Shown: positions 33,620 through 42,552 of the stretch, in pieces
How the letters are laid out: every line of letters starts with the position of its first letter
How positions within the stretch are numbered: position 1 is the first letter of the stretch
Source: RUG563 sp045589355
Lineage (GTDB): Bacteria; Bacillota; Clostridia; Christensenellales; Aristaeellaceae
Direction of reading: 5' to 3'
NCBI GenBank assembly: GCA_045589355.1
Contig: JAZNOW010000073.1
Span: forward strand, 1 to 64,000
DNA length: 64,000 nt
Translations under genes and position numbers: made by a program
The notes under the pieces: generated by a model
What the model saw: only the letters and a program-made list of their open reading frames with translations
What the model was told of the DNA's origin: nothing
Database searches by the model: none

Positions 33620-34684
33620 TTACTTTCGTTTCATGAACAGTATCTTCCCGGGGCAGGGGGAATCGGGGTTGCCGGTGGGGCCCCAGGCGCAGCCGCCCTT
33701 GCAGTGCAGGCAGGTGCCGGTATCCCGGCCGGCCAGGGCATCGCTGGCGAAATTGTAATTTACCAGATGGCCGCGGCCCACGTCGATGCCGTCAATACCG
33801 GTCAACGCCAGCACCCCCCGGGCCATTTCGCCGTCGGTGATCATGTCCACGCTGAACACAGGGGTATCCGGCAGCATTTCCTTGATTTTCATGGCGGCAT
33901 AGAAGGAGGGCCGATAGGGGAAAGAGGCAGGGCAGGCAGACACGTCGCTGTCGATGCCGTAGGAGATATCCAGGAAATCCACATACGGGGCCAGGGCCCT
34001 GGCATGGCGCAGGCCGTCCTCCATGGTGGGCTCAAAAGCCGCCAGGCGGATGCCGACGCAAAAATCCTTACCGCAGGCAATGCGGATGGATTCCAGAATT
34101 TCTTTGACAAAAAGGGTTCTGTCTTCGCCGTATTCGTCGGTACGGTGGTTGACTTTGCTGCTCAAAAACTGGCTGAGCAGATAGCCGTGGCAGCCGTGCA
34201 ATTCCACCCCGTCCAGCCCGGCCGCCTTGCACCGCAGGGCTGCCTTGACGAAGGCATTGCGGATGTACACAATGCGGTCCAGCGTCATTTCCTTGCCGGG
34301 GGTATGGTGGGGGTGGGTGGGAACATAATCGCTGGGGCAGTCGGCCACATCGTCAATGCCGTTGATGCCGGCGTGATGGATCTGGGCCAGCAAGGGCGTG
34401 CCGTTTTCGTGGCACACTTCCGCCAGGCGCTTCCAGCCTTCGATCTGCTCATCTTCCCACAGCCCCAGCTGAGTTTCGTGCAGCCTGCCCCGCTTGGTGA
34501 CGCACACGGCTTCGGAAAAAATGACGCCGGCGCCGCCCTGGGCCAGGGCGCGGTAGTGGGCGATGTTGCGGGGGGTGACCATGCCGGTATCGTCCGTCCA
34601 GTCAAAGCACACCATGGCGGGCACGGCAATGCGGTTTTTGACGGTGACGGGCCCCATTGTAAAGCTGTCGGACAGCTGTTTCAT
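33620..34684 (-). CDS. NADH:flavin oxidoreductase (Old Yellow Enzyme family)
   Basis: A 354-residue FMN-dependent TIM-barrel protein. NRIAVPAMVCF, LAQIHHAG, DGVELHGCHGYLLSQFLS and NHRTDEYGEDR are the OYE flavin and substrate-site blocks. The C-terminus has CLHCKGGCAWG, a cysteine cluster, but the iron-sulfur and FAD domains of 2,4-dienoyl-CoA reductases are absent. The ATG at 34684 follows TAAGGAG; a GTG at 34693 overlaps that site. The substrate is unknown. It lies immediately downstream of thiI. Confidence 0.88.
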   Translation of the reverse strand: MKQLSDSFTMGPVTVKNRIAVPAMVCFDWTDDTGMVTPRNIAHYRALAQGGAGVIFSEAVCVTKRGRLHETQLGLWEDEQIEGWKRLAEVCHENGTPLLAQIHHAGINGIDDVADCPSDYVPTHPHHTPGKEMTLDRIVYIRNAFVKAALRCKAAGLDGVELHGCHGYLLSQFLSSKVNHRTDEYGEDRTLFVKEILESIRIACGKDFCVGIRLAAFEPTMEDGLRHARALAPYVDFLDISYGIDSDVSACPASFPYRPSFYAAMKIKEMLPDTPVFSVDMITDGEMARGVLALTGIDGIDVGRGHLVNYNFASDALAGRDTGTCLHCKGGCAWGPTGNPDSPCPGKILFMKRK

Positions 34685-34696
34685 ACAATGCACTCC

Positions 34697-35845
34697 TTAC
34701 AGCAGAATGATCTCCGCTTCGTTGACGGCCTTTTCGATGAGGGCTTCCTGATCCAGCTTTTCTTCGCCTTCCAGAATCTTGGCCATTTTGGGCTTGGTGG
34801 CAGGATGCTTGGGGGTGAAGACGGTGCAGCAGTCTTCATAAGGCAGGGAGGAGGTTTCGTAGGTGCCGATTTTCTTGGCGTAATCGATGATATCGGCCTT
34901 GTCGAAGCCGATCAGGGGACGGAAGACGGGCATGTTCACCACTTCATTGGTGGTCTGCAGCGCTTCCATGGTCTGGCTGGCCACCTGGCCGATGGATTCG
35001 CCGGTGATGAGGGCCAGGGCGCCTTCCTTTTCGGCGATTTTTTCCGCAATGCGCATCATATAGCGGCGCATGATGAGGGTGGTGTAATCTTCGGGGCATT
35101 TTTCGTGGATCTCCATCTGGATTTCGGTGAAGGGCACCACGTAGGTTTTCATGCCGCAGCAGTACTGGCTGAGGATGCGGCCCAGATCCAGCACCTTTTC
35201 CTTGGCCTGTTCGCTGGTATAGGGGAAGGAATGGTAGTGAACGGAGATCAGCTGCACGCCGCGCTTGGCGATCATGTAGCCGGCCACGGGGCTGTCGATG
35301 CCGCCGGAAAGCAGCAGCGCTGCCTTGCCGCCGGTGCCAACGGGCATGCCGCCAACGGCCATGTATACCTGGCAATAGAGGTAGGCCTTGTCCCGGATTT
35401 CCACGGAGAGGATATGCTCCGGCTTATGCACGTCCACGGACAGGTGGTCTTCATTCCGCTCCAGCACATATTCGCCGATCTTGCGGTTGATCATGGGAGA
35501 ATCCATGAAATAGCGCTTGTCGGAGCGGCGGGCTTCCACCTTGAAGGTGCCGTTGACGGAGCGCATCATTTTTTCCGCTTCCACACAAATGGCGTCAAAA
35601 TCGTCCTTTTCCATTTCGATGGCGGGGCACACGGAGTGCACGCCGAACACCTTCCGCACCCGTTCCATGCAGGCGTCGGCATCCGTCATGTCGCTGACGA
35701 AAATGCGGGCGTCATGCAGCCACACATTGGCCTTGAATTCCCGGGTAGCTTCCTTGACGCGCTTTACCAGCGCCTTCATGAAATAGGGGCGGTTGAGCCC
35801 TTTGAGATAGATTTCGCCGTAGCGGACCATCAGCAACTGTCGCAT
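34697..35845 (-). CDS. thiI: tRNA 4-thiouridine synthase ThiI
   Basis: A 382-residue enzyme that thiolates tRNA at U8 and can feed sulfur to thiamine synthesis. It has an N-terminal ferredoxin-like region, the THUMP domain (VWLHDARIFVSD, then RKVFGVHSV) and the PP-loop ATPase motif LLLSGGIDSPVAGY with GESIGQVASQT. The C-terminal rhodanese domain of E. coli ThiI is absent, as usual in Firmicutes. The upstream neighbour is a cysteine desulfurase, its expected sulfur donor, only 15 nt away. Confidence 0.95.
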   Translation of the reverse strand: MRQLLMVRYGEIYLKGLNRPYFMKALVKRVKEATREFKANVWLHDARIFVSDMTDADACMERVRKVFGVHSVCPAIEMEKDDFDAICVEAEKMMRSVNGTFKVEARRSDKRYFMDSPMINRKIGEYVLERNEDHLSVDVHKPEHILSVEIRDKAYLYCQVYMAVGGMPVGTGGKAALLLSGGIDSPVAGYMIAKRGVQLISVHYHSFPYTSEQAKEKVLDLGRILSQYCCGMKTYVVPFTEIQMEIHEKCPEDYTTLIMRRYMMRIAEKIAEKEGALALITGESIGQVASQTMEALQTTNEVVNMPVFRPLIGFDKADIIDYAKKIGTYETSSLPYEDCCTVFTPKHPATKPKMAKILEGEEKLDQEALIEKAVNEAEIILL

Positions 35846-35860
35846 GTTTTTTCCCTCTCT

Positions 35861-37000
35861 TTATCTTCTCTGGAACCGGCTGAGCAAGGCATACTGGCTC
35901 TTGATCGCGTCCAGAACAATGTTCATTTCATCCACGGTGTTTTCGGGGCAGAAGGAGAAACGCAGGGCGCTTTCCGCCAGCGGCTGATCCACATGCATGG
36001 CTTTGAGCACTGCGCTTACCTTTTGCTTGTGGGAGGAGCAGGCGCTGCCGATGCCCACGTAGATTTTTTTTCCTTCCAGGGCATGGAGCATGGTTTCGCT
36101 CCGGACCGGGGGCAGGGAAATGTTCAGAATGTGGGGGGCAGCCTGGGGGCCGTCCGGCGCCGGGCCGTTTACCCGGGCGGTGGGGATCAATTGCCGGATG
36201 CCTTCGTACAGGTGCATTTTTACCTCCTGCATGGCATGCGCTTTGGGGAAAGCATCCATGGCAGCGGAAAGCCCGGCGATGCCCACGGTGTTTTCGGTGC
36301 CGGAGCGGATGGCATTTTCCTGGCCGCCGCCCACCTGCCTTGCATGCACCTGCATGCCCGGCCCCATCACCAGCGCGCCCACACCCTTGGGGGCATGGAT
36401 CTTATGGCCGGAAAGGGCATAGCTGTCCGCATGGCAGGCTTTCATATCAAAGGGCACCCGAAGATACCCCTGCACCCCGTCCACATGAAAATGGGCCTGG
36501 GGACAGCGGCGCATTATCATTTCGCCAATCTGCTGCAGTGGCTGAATGGCGCCGGTTTCGTTATTCACCTGCATGATGCAGAGGAGGGCCACGCTTTCGT
36601 CCAGCATGTCTTCCAGGGCGGCAAGGTCCACCAGCCCTTCCCTGGTGTAGGGAATGGGGAGCGCTTCGGCCCCTTCCATGGCCTGACAGGCTTCCTTTAC
36701 GGCGGGATGCTCCCCGGCGGAATAGAGGACGCGCTTGTCCCGGCATTTCTTCTGCTGGCCCAGGATGGCCAGGTTATCCGCCTCGGTACCGCCGGAGAGG
36801 AACACCACACGGCTTCCCTGAGGAGCATGCACGGAGCGCAGGATTTTTTCCCGGCACTCCTTCATCATTTTCTCCGGGCCCATGGCGGCAGCGTACAAAG
36901 CGGAAGGATTGTAAAAATCCTCCCGCATGGCTTTTGTCATGGCTTCCACCGCCCCATCGCAGGGACGGGTGGTGGCGCTGTTATCAAGGTAAATGCTCAT
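35861..37000 (-). CDS. Cysteine desulfurase (NifS/IscS-like, NifZ-type partner of ThiI)
   Basis: A 379-residue PLP enzyme. IYLDNSATT opens the fold, Lys200 in LSGHKIHAPKG binds PLP, and Cys321 in GIGSACSSHK is the persulfide carrier, with a short loop typical of group I enzymes. Gene order with thiI suggests a dedicated sulfur donor for 4-thiouridine, as Bacillus NifZ is. The ATG at 37000 lies 1 nt after the upstream stop (TGATATG); no strong ribosome binding site, so translation is probably coupled. Confidence 0.92.
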   Translation of the reverse strand: MSIYLDNSATTRPCDGAVEAMTKAMREDFYNPSALYAAAMGPEKMMKECREKILRSVHAPQGSRVVFLSGGTEADNLAILGQQKKCRDKRVLYSAGEHPAVKEACQAMEGAEALPIPYTREGLVDLAALEDMLDESVALLCIMQVNNETGAIQPLQQIGEMIMRRCPQAHFHVDGVQGYLRVPFDMKACHADSYALSGHKIHAPKGVGALVMGPGMQVHARQVGGGQENAIRSGTENTVGIAGLSAAMDAFPKAHAMQEVKMHLYEGIRQLIPTARVNGPAPDGPQAAPHILNISLPPVRSETMLHALEGKKIYVGIGSACSSHKQKVSAVLKAMHVDQPLAESALRFSFCPENTVDEMNIVLDAIKSQYALLSRFQRR

Positions 37001-37001
37001 A

Positions 37002-37565
37002 TCAGTTATTCTGCCAGACACCCTGGGGGATGTACTTTTTGATCAGGCCCACCATTTCCTCGCTGGGCTCGATGATGATGATGCGCTTTTGCTGTTCCTT
37101 CTGGAAGTAGAAGTAGAAAAGCTGGGCGTCCCGGTTGAGGAACCAGTTGGTGCGCTTGATGCCGGGCATGTTGATGTAGCGGTTGAAAGAGCCGCTGGCC
37201 ACCATGCCGCAGGCTTCCACATTGCGCACGTTCATGGTGCCCAGGCTCTTGCGCTTTTTGTTGTTGAACACCTTGGCAAAGTCCATCTGGCCGTTGGTGA
37301 AGGTGTATTCGTATTCGGTGCGGATTTTGTCCTTGTTGAGGAAAGTGAGCAGGGCAATGCCGCAGGCCGCCAGGCCGATGACCAGGTTGACGATGATATC
37401 AAGGGTGCCGAAGCCGCCCATCATGATGGCGTTGATCACGCTGTTGATGACGGAAAAGCCGTAGATGGCCAGCAGCACCCATACCACATTGGCCATGAGA
37501 TACAAAATGGTGTCAAAGCCCGTCCGCCGGCTGGTTACGCTTTCTTCCCGAAAATTATCCATCAT
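37002..37565 (-). CDS. Uncharacterised two-helix membrane protein
   Basis: A 187-residue protein with two hydrophobic segments in the first ~80 residues (ILYLMANVVWVLLAIYG, then IIVNLVIGLAACGIALLTFL) and a soluble C-terminal region of ~100 residues (YTFTNGQMDFAKVFNNKKRK, then GSFNRYINMPGI). I recall families of this type annotated only as domains of unknown function in Clostridia. AAGGAGG precedes the ATGATG start. It is tightly linked to the cysteine desulfurase. Confidence 0.8.
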   Translation of the reverse strand: MMDNFREESVTSRRTGFDTILYLMANVVWVLLAIYGFSVINSVINAIMMGGFGTLDIIVNLVIGLAACGIALLTFLNKDKIRTEYEYTFTNGQMDFAKVFNNKKRKSLGTMNVRNVEACGMVASGSFNRYINMPGIKRTNWFLNRDAQLFYFYFQKEQQKRIIIIEPSEEMVGLIKKYIPQGVWQNN

Positions 37566-37580
37566 TTGAAATTTGCCTCC

Positions 37581-38027
37581 TTAAGCCATGAATATTACAA
37601 CGGTCAGCCCCACCAGCACGCCGCCCAGCACTTCCAGGGGCGTATGGCCCACCAGTTCCTTCAGGCGATCTTCGGTAATGGGCTTGCCTTCAATGAGCAC
37701 TTCCCGGATCAGTTGGTTCAGCACGGCGCCCTGCTTGCCCGTTTCTGCCCGGACCCCCAGCGCATCGTAGATCACGATGGCCATCAGCATGAACGAAACG
37801 GCAAACACTGCCGATGAAAAGCCTTCCTGCAGCCCGCACATCAGCGCCATGGAAAACACGAACGCAGAGTGGGAGGAGGGCATGCCGCCCATGCCGAAGC
37901 AGCGCCGCCAATCAAATTTCTTATCCATCCACCATGTAATGAGCACCTTGATCACCTGGGCCACCGCCCAGGAAAGCAAGCTGGCCATCACAATGCGGTT
38001 TTGAAAAAATGCCTGTATTTGTTCCAC
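37581..38027 (-). CDS. Divergent PAP2-family membrane protein (DUF212)
   Basis: A 148-residue membrane protein with GTG start after GGAGGAACAG. Family marks: KVLITWWMDKKFDWRRCFGM, GGMPSSHSAFVFSM, IYDALGVR and VGHTPLEVLGG. The SSHS and GHTP motifs correspond to the acid phosphatase/PAP2 catalytic motifs in diverged form. A role in dephosphorylating isoprenoid or lipid phosphates is possible, fitting its place after ispA, but unproven. Confidence 0.88.
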   Translation of the reverse strand: MEQIQAFFQNRIVMASLLSWAVAQVIKVLITWWMDKKFDWRRCFGMGGMPSSHSAFVFSMALMCGLQEGFSSAVFAVSFMLMAIVIYDALGVRAETGKQGAVLNQLIREVLIEGKPITEDRLKELVGHTPLEVLGGVLVGLTVVIFMA

Positions 38028-38045
38028 GTTTGCTGTTCCTCCGGT

Positions 38046-38912
38046 TTATTGTACACGATGCAGCGTGTCTTCTGCAAGGGCTTGCAGAAATTCTGCCTTT
38101 TTTCCCAGAGGATCAAGGGCACGGACCGCCTGTTCGATGCACAGGGCGGCGTCCTTCCTTGCCTGCTCCACACCCACGCAGGCAGGCCAGGTGATTTTGC
38201 CTTCTTCCACGTCTTTACCCAGGGTTTTGCCCATCAGGGCGGCATCCCCTTCCAGGTCCAGCAGATCGTCCACAATCTGGAAGGCAAGGCCCAGGTTGCG
38301 GCCGTAGGTTTCCCCGGCAAGCAACTGGGTATCGTCGGCCCCGGCCAGGCGGAACCCGGCCGTGACGGGCGCTGTGAGAAGGGCGGCCGTTTTGCCAAGA
38401 TGGATCTGCTGCACGGTGTCTCTATCCGGCTGCGTGCCCTCCAGGGTGATATCCAGCGTCTGCCCCGCCAGCATGCCCGATACACCGGCGGCCCTTGCCA
38501 TGATGCCAAGGGCGGAGAAGGCGCGGGGAGCAGTCTGGGCTGCCATCACTTCAAACGCGTGGCTCAAAAGCCCGTCTCCGGCCAGAATGGCCATCCCTTC
38601 GCCAAAGACTATGTGGTTGGTGGGCTTACCCCGGCGCAGGGTATCGTTATCCATGCTGGGCAGGTCGTCATGAATGAGGGAGTAGGCGTGGATCATTTCC
38701 ACGGCACAGGCGAAGGGCAGGGCGTCCTGCACTATGCCGCCGGCTGCTTCACAGGCCGCCAGCACCAGTACCCCCCGCAGCCGTTTGCCGCCGGAAAGCA
38801 GGCTGTAGCGCATGGCGTCCCGCAGCTTTTCCGGGGCGCCTGCAAAGGGCAGTGCTTCCAGGGCCTGCTCCACCATTTGCTTGTATTGAGCATATTGCTG
38901 GTTGAAATTCAC
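38046..38912 (-). CDS. ispA: Farnesyl/geranyl diphosphate synthase
   Basis: A 288-residue prenyl transferase that extends DMAPP with IPP. The first aspartate-rich motif is DDLPSMDND at residues 82-90 and the second is VDDLLDLEGD near 214. GGKRLRG and KTAALLTAPV are also present. The two-residue insert in the first motif is the usual bacterial FPP-synthase form. It begins with GTG overlapping the xseB stop (GTGA), the classic xseB-ispA order. Confidence 0.94.
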   Translation of the reverse strand: MNFNQQYAQYKQMVEQALEALPFAGAPEKLRDAMRYSLLSGGKRLRGVLVLAACEAAGGIVQDALPFACAVEMIHAYSLIHDDLPSMDNDTLRRGKPTNHIVFGEGMAILAGDGLLSHAFEVMAAQTAPRAFSALGIMARAAGVSGMLAGQTLDITLEGTQPDRDTVQQIHLGKTAALLTAPVTAGFRLAGADDTQLLAGETYGRNLGLAFQIVDDLLDLEGDAALMGKTLGKDVEEGKITWPACVGVEQARKDAALCIEQAVRALDPLGKKAEFLQALAEDTLHRVQ

Positions 38913-39127
38913 GGCGCATCCTCCATGGGTACAAGATTTCCGCCGGACAACTCCAGCATTCGCTTTTCCGCATCGGTAAGGGCGGAAGACAATTCCCGGG
39001 ACAATTGCATGCCTGCCTCGTAGGCCTTCAGGGATTCTTCCAGAGGCAGGTTGCCCCCTTCCATTTTCTCCACCAGCGCTTCCAGCGCCAGCAGCTTATC
39101 TTCAAAGGTGAGTTGTTTCTTGGCCAA
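38909..39127 (-). CDS. xseB: Exodeoxyribonuclease VII small subunit
   Basis: A 72-residue helical protein, LTFEDKLLALEALVEKMEGG followed by PLEESLKAYEAGMQL, the XseB signature. The start is a TTG: on the minus strand AAGGAGGA is followed by 5 nt and TTGGCCAAG. The longer frame up to 39157 has no ribosome binding site. It overlaps xseA by 26 nt and ispA by 4 nt. XseB binds XseA to form the nuclease that degrades single-stranded DNA. Confidence 0.9.
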   Translation of the reverse strand: MAKKQLTFEDKLLALEALVEKMEGGNLPLEESLKAYEAGMQLSRELSSALTDAEKRMLELSGGNLVPMEDAP

Positions 39128-40325
39128 AGGGATCCTCCTTCCGGATTTCGTCCACATGCACGGAAATTCTGCCGTCCTGCAGCACGAGGGTCATGTTTGG
39201 TTGCGCCTTTTCCACATGGGTGACGGGCTTTCCGTTTGCCAGCACAAAGGCATAGCCCCTTTGCAGGGCCTGACGGGGCCCCAGCGCATTCAGCTTTTCG
39301 TGCAGCCGCTGCACGTCCGCTTTTTTCAGGGACAGGAGCCTTTCCATCAGCATTTGCAGCCGGGCGGTGTATAATTCTGCCTGACCCCGGGCCTTTTTCA
39401 GCCGGAGGGCCGGGTGTTCCCGGTTCAGGCGGTTCTCCAGGGAAGTAAGCCATGCCTTTTGCCGCAGCAGGCTGTTCTGCCCGGCCCGCAGCAGGGCTGC
39501 TTTATATTTTTCGATGGCCTGTACCACCGCCCGGTATTCCGGCACACATTTTTCGGCGGCCTCGGTGGGGGTGGCGGCGCGTTCATCGGCGGCCAGGTCG
39601 CTGAGGGTCACGTCCACTTCATGGCCCACGGCGGATACGACGGGGATGGGGCAGGCGGCAATGGCCCGCACCACGATCTCTTCGTTGAAGGCCCACAAGT
39701 CCTCCATGCTGCCGCCGCCGCGGCCCACAATGATCACGTCCACGCCGGGCACCCGGGCCATTTCCTCAATGCCTGCGGCAATATCCGGGGCTGCGTTTTC
39801 CCCCTGCACCAGGCAGGGCCGCAGCACCAGCTGCATGCCGGGGTAGCGCCGCCTTGTGACGGTGGCAATGTCGTGGATCACGGCGCCGGAGCGGCTGGTG
39901 ACCACCCCGATCATCCGGGGCAGCAGGGGCAGGGGCTTTTTGCGGCTTACGTCAAACAGCCCTTCTTTCATCAGCCGGGCTTTCATGGCCTCGTATTTCA
40001 GGTACAATTCGCCCATGCCGTCCAGGGACATGGTATCGGCGTAAAACTGGTAGCTGCCGCTGGCGGTGTACAGGCCCACGGCGCCGGTTAGCTGCACCTT
40101 CATGCCGTTTTCCACGGGGAAGGTGATGTGCATGTTTTTTTGCCGGAAGCAGACGCACTGAATGCGGCTCTGCTCATCCTTGAGGATAAAATACCAGTGG
40201 CCGGAGGCGTACTTTTTCAGGTCGCTGATCTCGCCACGCAGGGATAAAAACCGCAGGGCAGGATCTCCGGCCAGTGACCGGCTCACATATTCATTCAGTT
40301 GTGTGACGGTCAGTGTCCAGGCCAT
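39102..40325 (-). CDS. xseA: Exodeoxyribonuclease VII large subunit
   Basis: A 407-residue protein. N-terminal OB fold (LRGEISDLKKYASGHWYFIL), catalytic region with IGVVTSRSGAVIHDI, VIIVGRGGGSMEDLWAFNE and VSAVGHEVDVTLSDLAADER ATPTEA, then a long helical coil and C-terminal segment ending near HVDEIRKED. The ribosome binding site is weak, so it probably relies on coupling to folD, whose stop is 4 nt upstream. Confidence 0.94.
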   Translation of the reverse strand: MAWTLTVTQLNEYVSRSLAGDPALRFLSLRGEISDLKKYASGHWYFILKDEQSRIQCVCFRQKNMHITFPVENGMKVQLTGAVGLYTASGSYQFYADTMSLDGMGELYLKYEAMKARLMKEGLFDVSRKKPLPLLPRMIGVVTSRSGAVIHDIATVTRRRYPGMQLVLRPCLVQGENAAPDIAAGIEEMARVPGVDVIIVGRGGGSMEDLWAFNEEIVVRAIAACPIPVVSAVGHEVDVTLSDLAADERAATPTEAAEKCVPEYRAVVQAIEKYKAALLRAGQNSLLRQKAWLTSLENRLNREHPALRLKKARGQAELYTARLQMLMERLLSLKKADVQRLHEKLNALGPRQALQRGYAFVLANGKPVTHVEKAQPNMTLVLQDGRISVHVDEIRKEDPFGQETTHL

Positions 40326-40329
40326 AAAA

Positions 40330-41175
40330 TTACTTCACTTTCTTTTCCGCAGCTTCCACGGTGTTTGCCATCAGCATGCAGATGGTCATCTTGCCCACGC
40401 CGCCGGGCACGGGGGTGATGTAGGAGGCTTTCTCAGCCACGGCGTCAAAATCCACGTCGCCGCAGAGCTTGCCCTCCACCCGGTTGATGCCCACGTCCAC
40501 CACGGCAGCGCCTTCCTTCACCATATCGGCGGTAACGAACCGGGGCCGGCCCACGGCAGCCACCAGCACGTCGGCGTTGCGGGTATGCTCCGCCAGATTC
40601 TTTGTGCGGGAATGGCAGATGGTGACGGTGCAGTTGGCATCCAGCAGCAGCATGGCAATGGGCTTACCCACGATGTTGCTGCGGCCGATGACCACGGCGT
40701 TCTTGCCGGAAAGTTCCACGCCGGCTTTTTCCAGCATGTACATGATGCCCTTGGGGGTGCAGGCCACGACGCCGTCCTGGCCGGTGAACAATTTGCCGGC
40801 GTTTTCAATGTGGAAGCCGTCCACGTCCTTTTCGGGCAGGATCTTTGCCAGGGCGGCGGCTTCATCCAGATGTCTGGGCAGGGGCAGCTGCACCAGGATG
40901 CCGTTGAAGCGGTCGTCCCGGTTCAGCTCGTCAATGATTTTTTCCAGCGTTTCCTGATCCGTTTCGGCGGGCAGGCGCAGGGTTTCGGACGTCATGCCCA
41001 GCTGTTCGCAGGCCAGGCCCTTGTTGCGTACGTACACCTGGCTGGCAGGATCATCCCCCACCAGGATGACGGCCAGGCCGGGGGTGACGCCCTTTGCTTT
41101 CAGCGCGTCCACGCGAATTTTCAGTTCTTCCATCACGGCGGCAGCCATGATTTTTCCGTCCAGAAGTTGAGCCAT
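40330..41175 (-). CDS. folD: Methylenetetrahydrofolate dehydrogenase/cyclohydrolase
   Basis: A 281-residue bifunctional enzyme of one-carbon metabolism. SQVYVRNKGLACEQLG carries the catalytic Tyr and Lys. GILVQLPLPRHLDE, KDVDGFHIENAGKL, VVIGRSNIVGKPIAMLLL and ITPVPGGVGKMT are all FolD signature blocks. GGGAGGCTG precedes the ATG. Standard length. Confidence 0.96.
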   Translation of the reverse strand: MAQLLDGKIMAAAVMEELKIRVDALKAKGVTPGLAVILVGDDPASQVYVRNKGLACEQLGMTSETLRLPAETDQETLEKIIDELNRDDRFNGILVQLPLPRHLDEAAALAKILPEKDVDGFHIENAGKLFTGQDGVVACTPKGIMYMLEKAGVELSGKNAVVIGRSNIVGKPIAMLLLDANCTVTICHSRTKNLAEHTRNADVLVAAVGRPRFVTADMVKEGAAVVDVGINRVEGKLCGDVDFDAVAEKASYITPVPGGVGKMTICMLMANTVEAAEKKVK

Positions 41176-41180
41176 TTTCT

Positions 41181-42116
41181 TCAGCCTCCCTGTAATTTTT
41201 CCAGGCCGATGAGCGATACGCCCACGGCGTTATCGCCGGAGTATTCCGGCTTACCAAAGTGCAGGTTCAGGTGCAGGCGGCGCTTTTCGTTCCTCTCCTG
41301 CAGCAAAGTGCGCAGCAGGTGGGAGGAAATAACGCCCCCTGCCAGCAGAATGTTCCGGGTGCCGCACTGATCGGCAGCGGCGCACAATAACCTCAGCACC
41401 GTGCGGCAAAGGACGGAATATACCTCCGCCGCAATATCGTTTTTCTCCTTGCCTTCCTGCACCATGCGAAGCAATTGGGCTTCTGCGCCGGAAAGATGGC
41501 ACCGGAGCGTTTTTTCGTCCATACTGACGGGCACTGCCGCCTTGGCATTTCCCAGCACTGCCAGCTTTTCCAGGTGCGGCCCGCTGGGGAAGGGAAGCCC
41601 CAGGGCCACGCCCACCCGGTCCACCAATTGGCCTGCATGCAGGTCCATGCTGGTGCCAAGGGGCGTCAATGCATCCCCGTCCATCAGCAGCACGTCGGTG
41701 GTGCCGCCGGACAGGTGCAGCGCCAGGAATTTGCTTTCTTCCAGCCCACTGTCCACCCTGGCGGCCCGGATATGGCCCCGCTGATGGGTGGTGGTGAAGA
41801 AGGGCACGTGATGGGCGGCGGCAATGGAGCGGCCCACCATTTCGCCCACAGAAAAAACGGGCATGTAAGAATCCTTCCCGTCCCGGGGGGAAATGGATGC
41901 GCAGACGCAGGAAAGGGGTTCCCGGGCTTCCTTCATCACGTTTTCCACCTGACAGGCAAGTTGTCTTACATGCGCAAACACGGCCTCGCTTTGGCGAAGG
42001 CCGCGTTCACCCGTTTTGACGGGCAGCAACCGCCGGCTTTGCCATATCTCCCTACCAGAGGAGCAAAGCGCGGCGGACGTGGTATAGTTGCTGGTATCCA
42101 GCCCCAGAGAAAGCAT
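41181..42116 (-). CDS. TsaD/Kae1-like (M22 family) protein, paralog
   Basis: A 311-residue ASKHA-fold protein related to TsaD. LGLDTSNYTTSAAL begins the fold, THQRGHIRAA gives the HxxxH metal ligands (His111, His115), LHLSGGTTDVLLM is the phosphate loop, and NILLAGGVISSHLL is the adenosine-binding end. It is shorter than true TsaD (~340). Many Clostridia carry this second copy beside nusB and folD. Whether it modifies tRNA (t6A) is doubtful. Start overlaps the nusB stop by one base (TGATG). Confidence 0.83.
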   Translation of the reverse strand: MLSLGLDTSNYTTSAALCSSGREIWQSRRLLPVKTGERGLRQSEAVFAHVRQLACQVENVMKEAREPLSCVCASISPRDGKDSYMPVFSVGEMVGRSIAAAHHVPFFTTTHQRGHIRAARVDSGLEESKFLALHLSGGTTDVLLMDGDALTPLGTSMDLHAGQLVDRVGVALGLPFPSGPHLEKLAVLGNAKAAVPVSMDEKTLRCHLSGAEAQLLRMVQEGKEKNDIAAEVYSVLCRTVLRLLCAAADQCGTRNILLAGGVISSHLLRTLLQERNEKRRLHLNLHFGKPEYSGDNAVGVSLIGLEKLQGG

Positions 42117-42532
42117 CAGGCCTTTTCTCCCTGCTGGTTGCGTGCTTCCAGTACTGCGGAAAGCACACCGTTTACAAACTTGCCGGCACCGGGCGTATTG
42201 AAGCGCTGGGCCAGGGTGACTGCTTCGTTGATGACCACGGCATCGGGAGTGGTGCGGTCATAGCACATTTCCCAGATGGCCACGCGGAGCACAGCCTTAT
42301 CCACCTTGGCGATACGGTTCAGTGCCCAGCCCTTGAGGTTCTTTTCGATCAGGTCATCGATTTCGAATTCGTGTTCCGTCACGCCCTCAAGCAGCTGGTC
42401 GATAAAGGCCATGTCGCCTTCTTCCGGGGTGAAGGCGATGAGCCCCTGAAGGGTGTCCTCACCGCCGTCGCCGCCCAGCATATTTTCAAACACCATCTGC
42501 ACGGCAGCAGCACGTGCTGATTTACGAGACAT
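42116..42532 (-). CDS. nusB: Transcription antitermination factor NusB
   Basis: A 138-residue helical RNA-binding protein. SRKSARAAAVQMVFENMLGG starts the fold; LKGWALNRIAKVDKAVLRVA then WEMCY and VVINEAVTLAQRFNTPGAGK followed by FVNGVL are diagnostic. It binds boxA RNA with S10 for rRNA antitermination. The gene is part of the Asp23-to-ispA minus-strand run. Confidence 0.95.
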   Translation of the reverse strand: MSRKSARAAAVQMVFENMLGGDGGEDTLQGLIAFTPEEGDMAFIDQLLEGVTEHEFEIDDLIEKNLKGWALNRIAKVDKAVLRVAIWEMCYDRTTPDAVVINEAVTLAQRFNTPGAGKFVNGVLSAVLEARNQQGEKA

Positions 42533-42552
42533 GGGTCATTTCCCCCATAAAA

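Noticed and set aside
33425..37042. A plus-strand frame of about 1200 codons
   Set aside because: Antisense shadow of the OYE, thiI and cysteine desulfurase genes, with the same His/Gly-rich composition.
41181..42116. Naming this gene tsaD
   Set aside because: Length and operon position fit the clostridial TsaD-like paralog better; the true tsaD is expected elsewhere.
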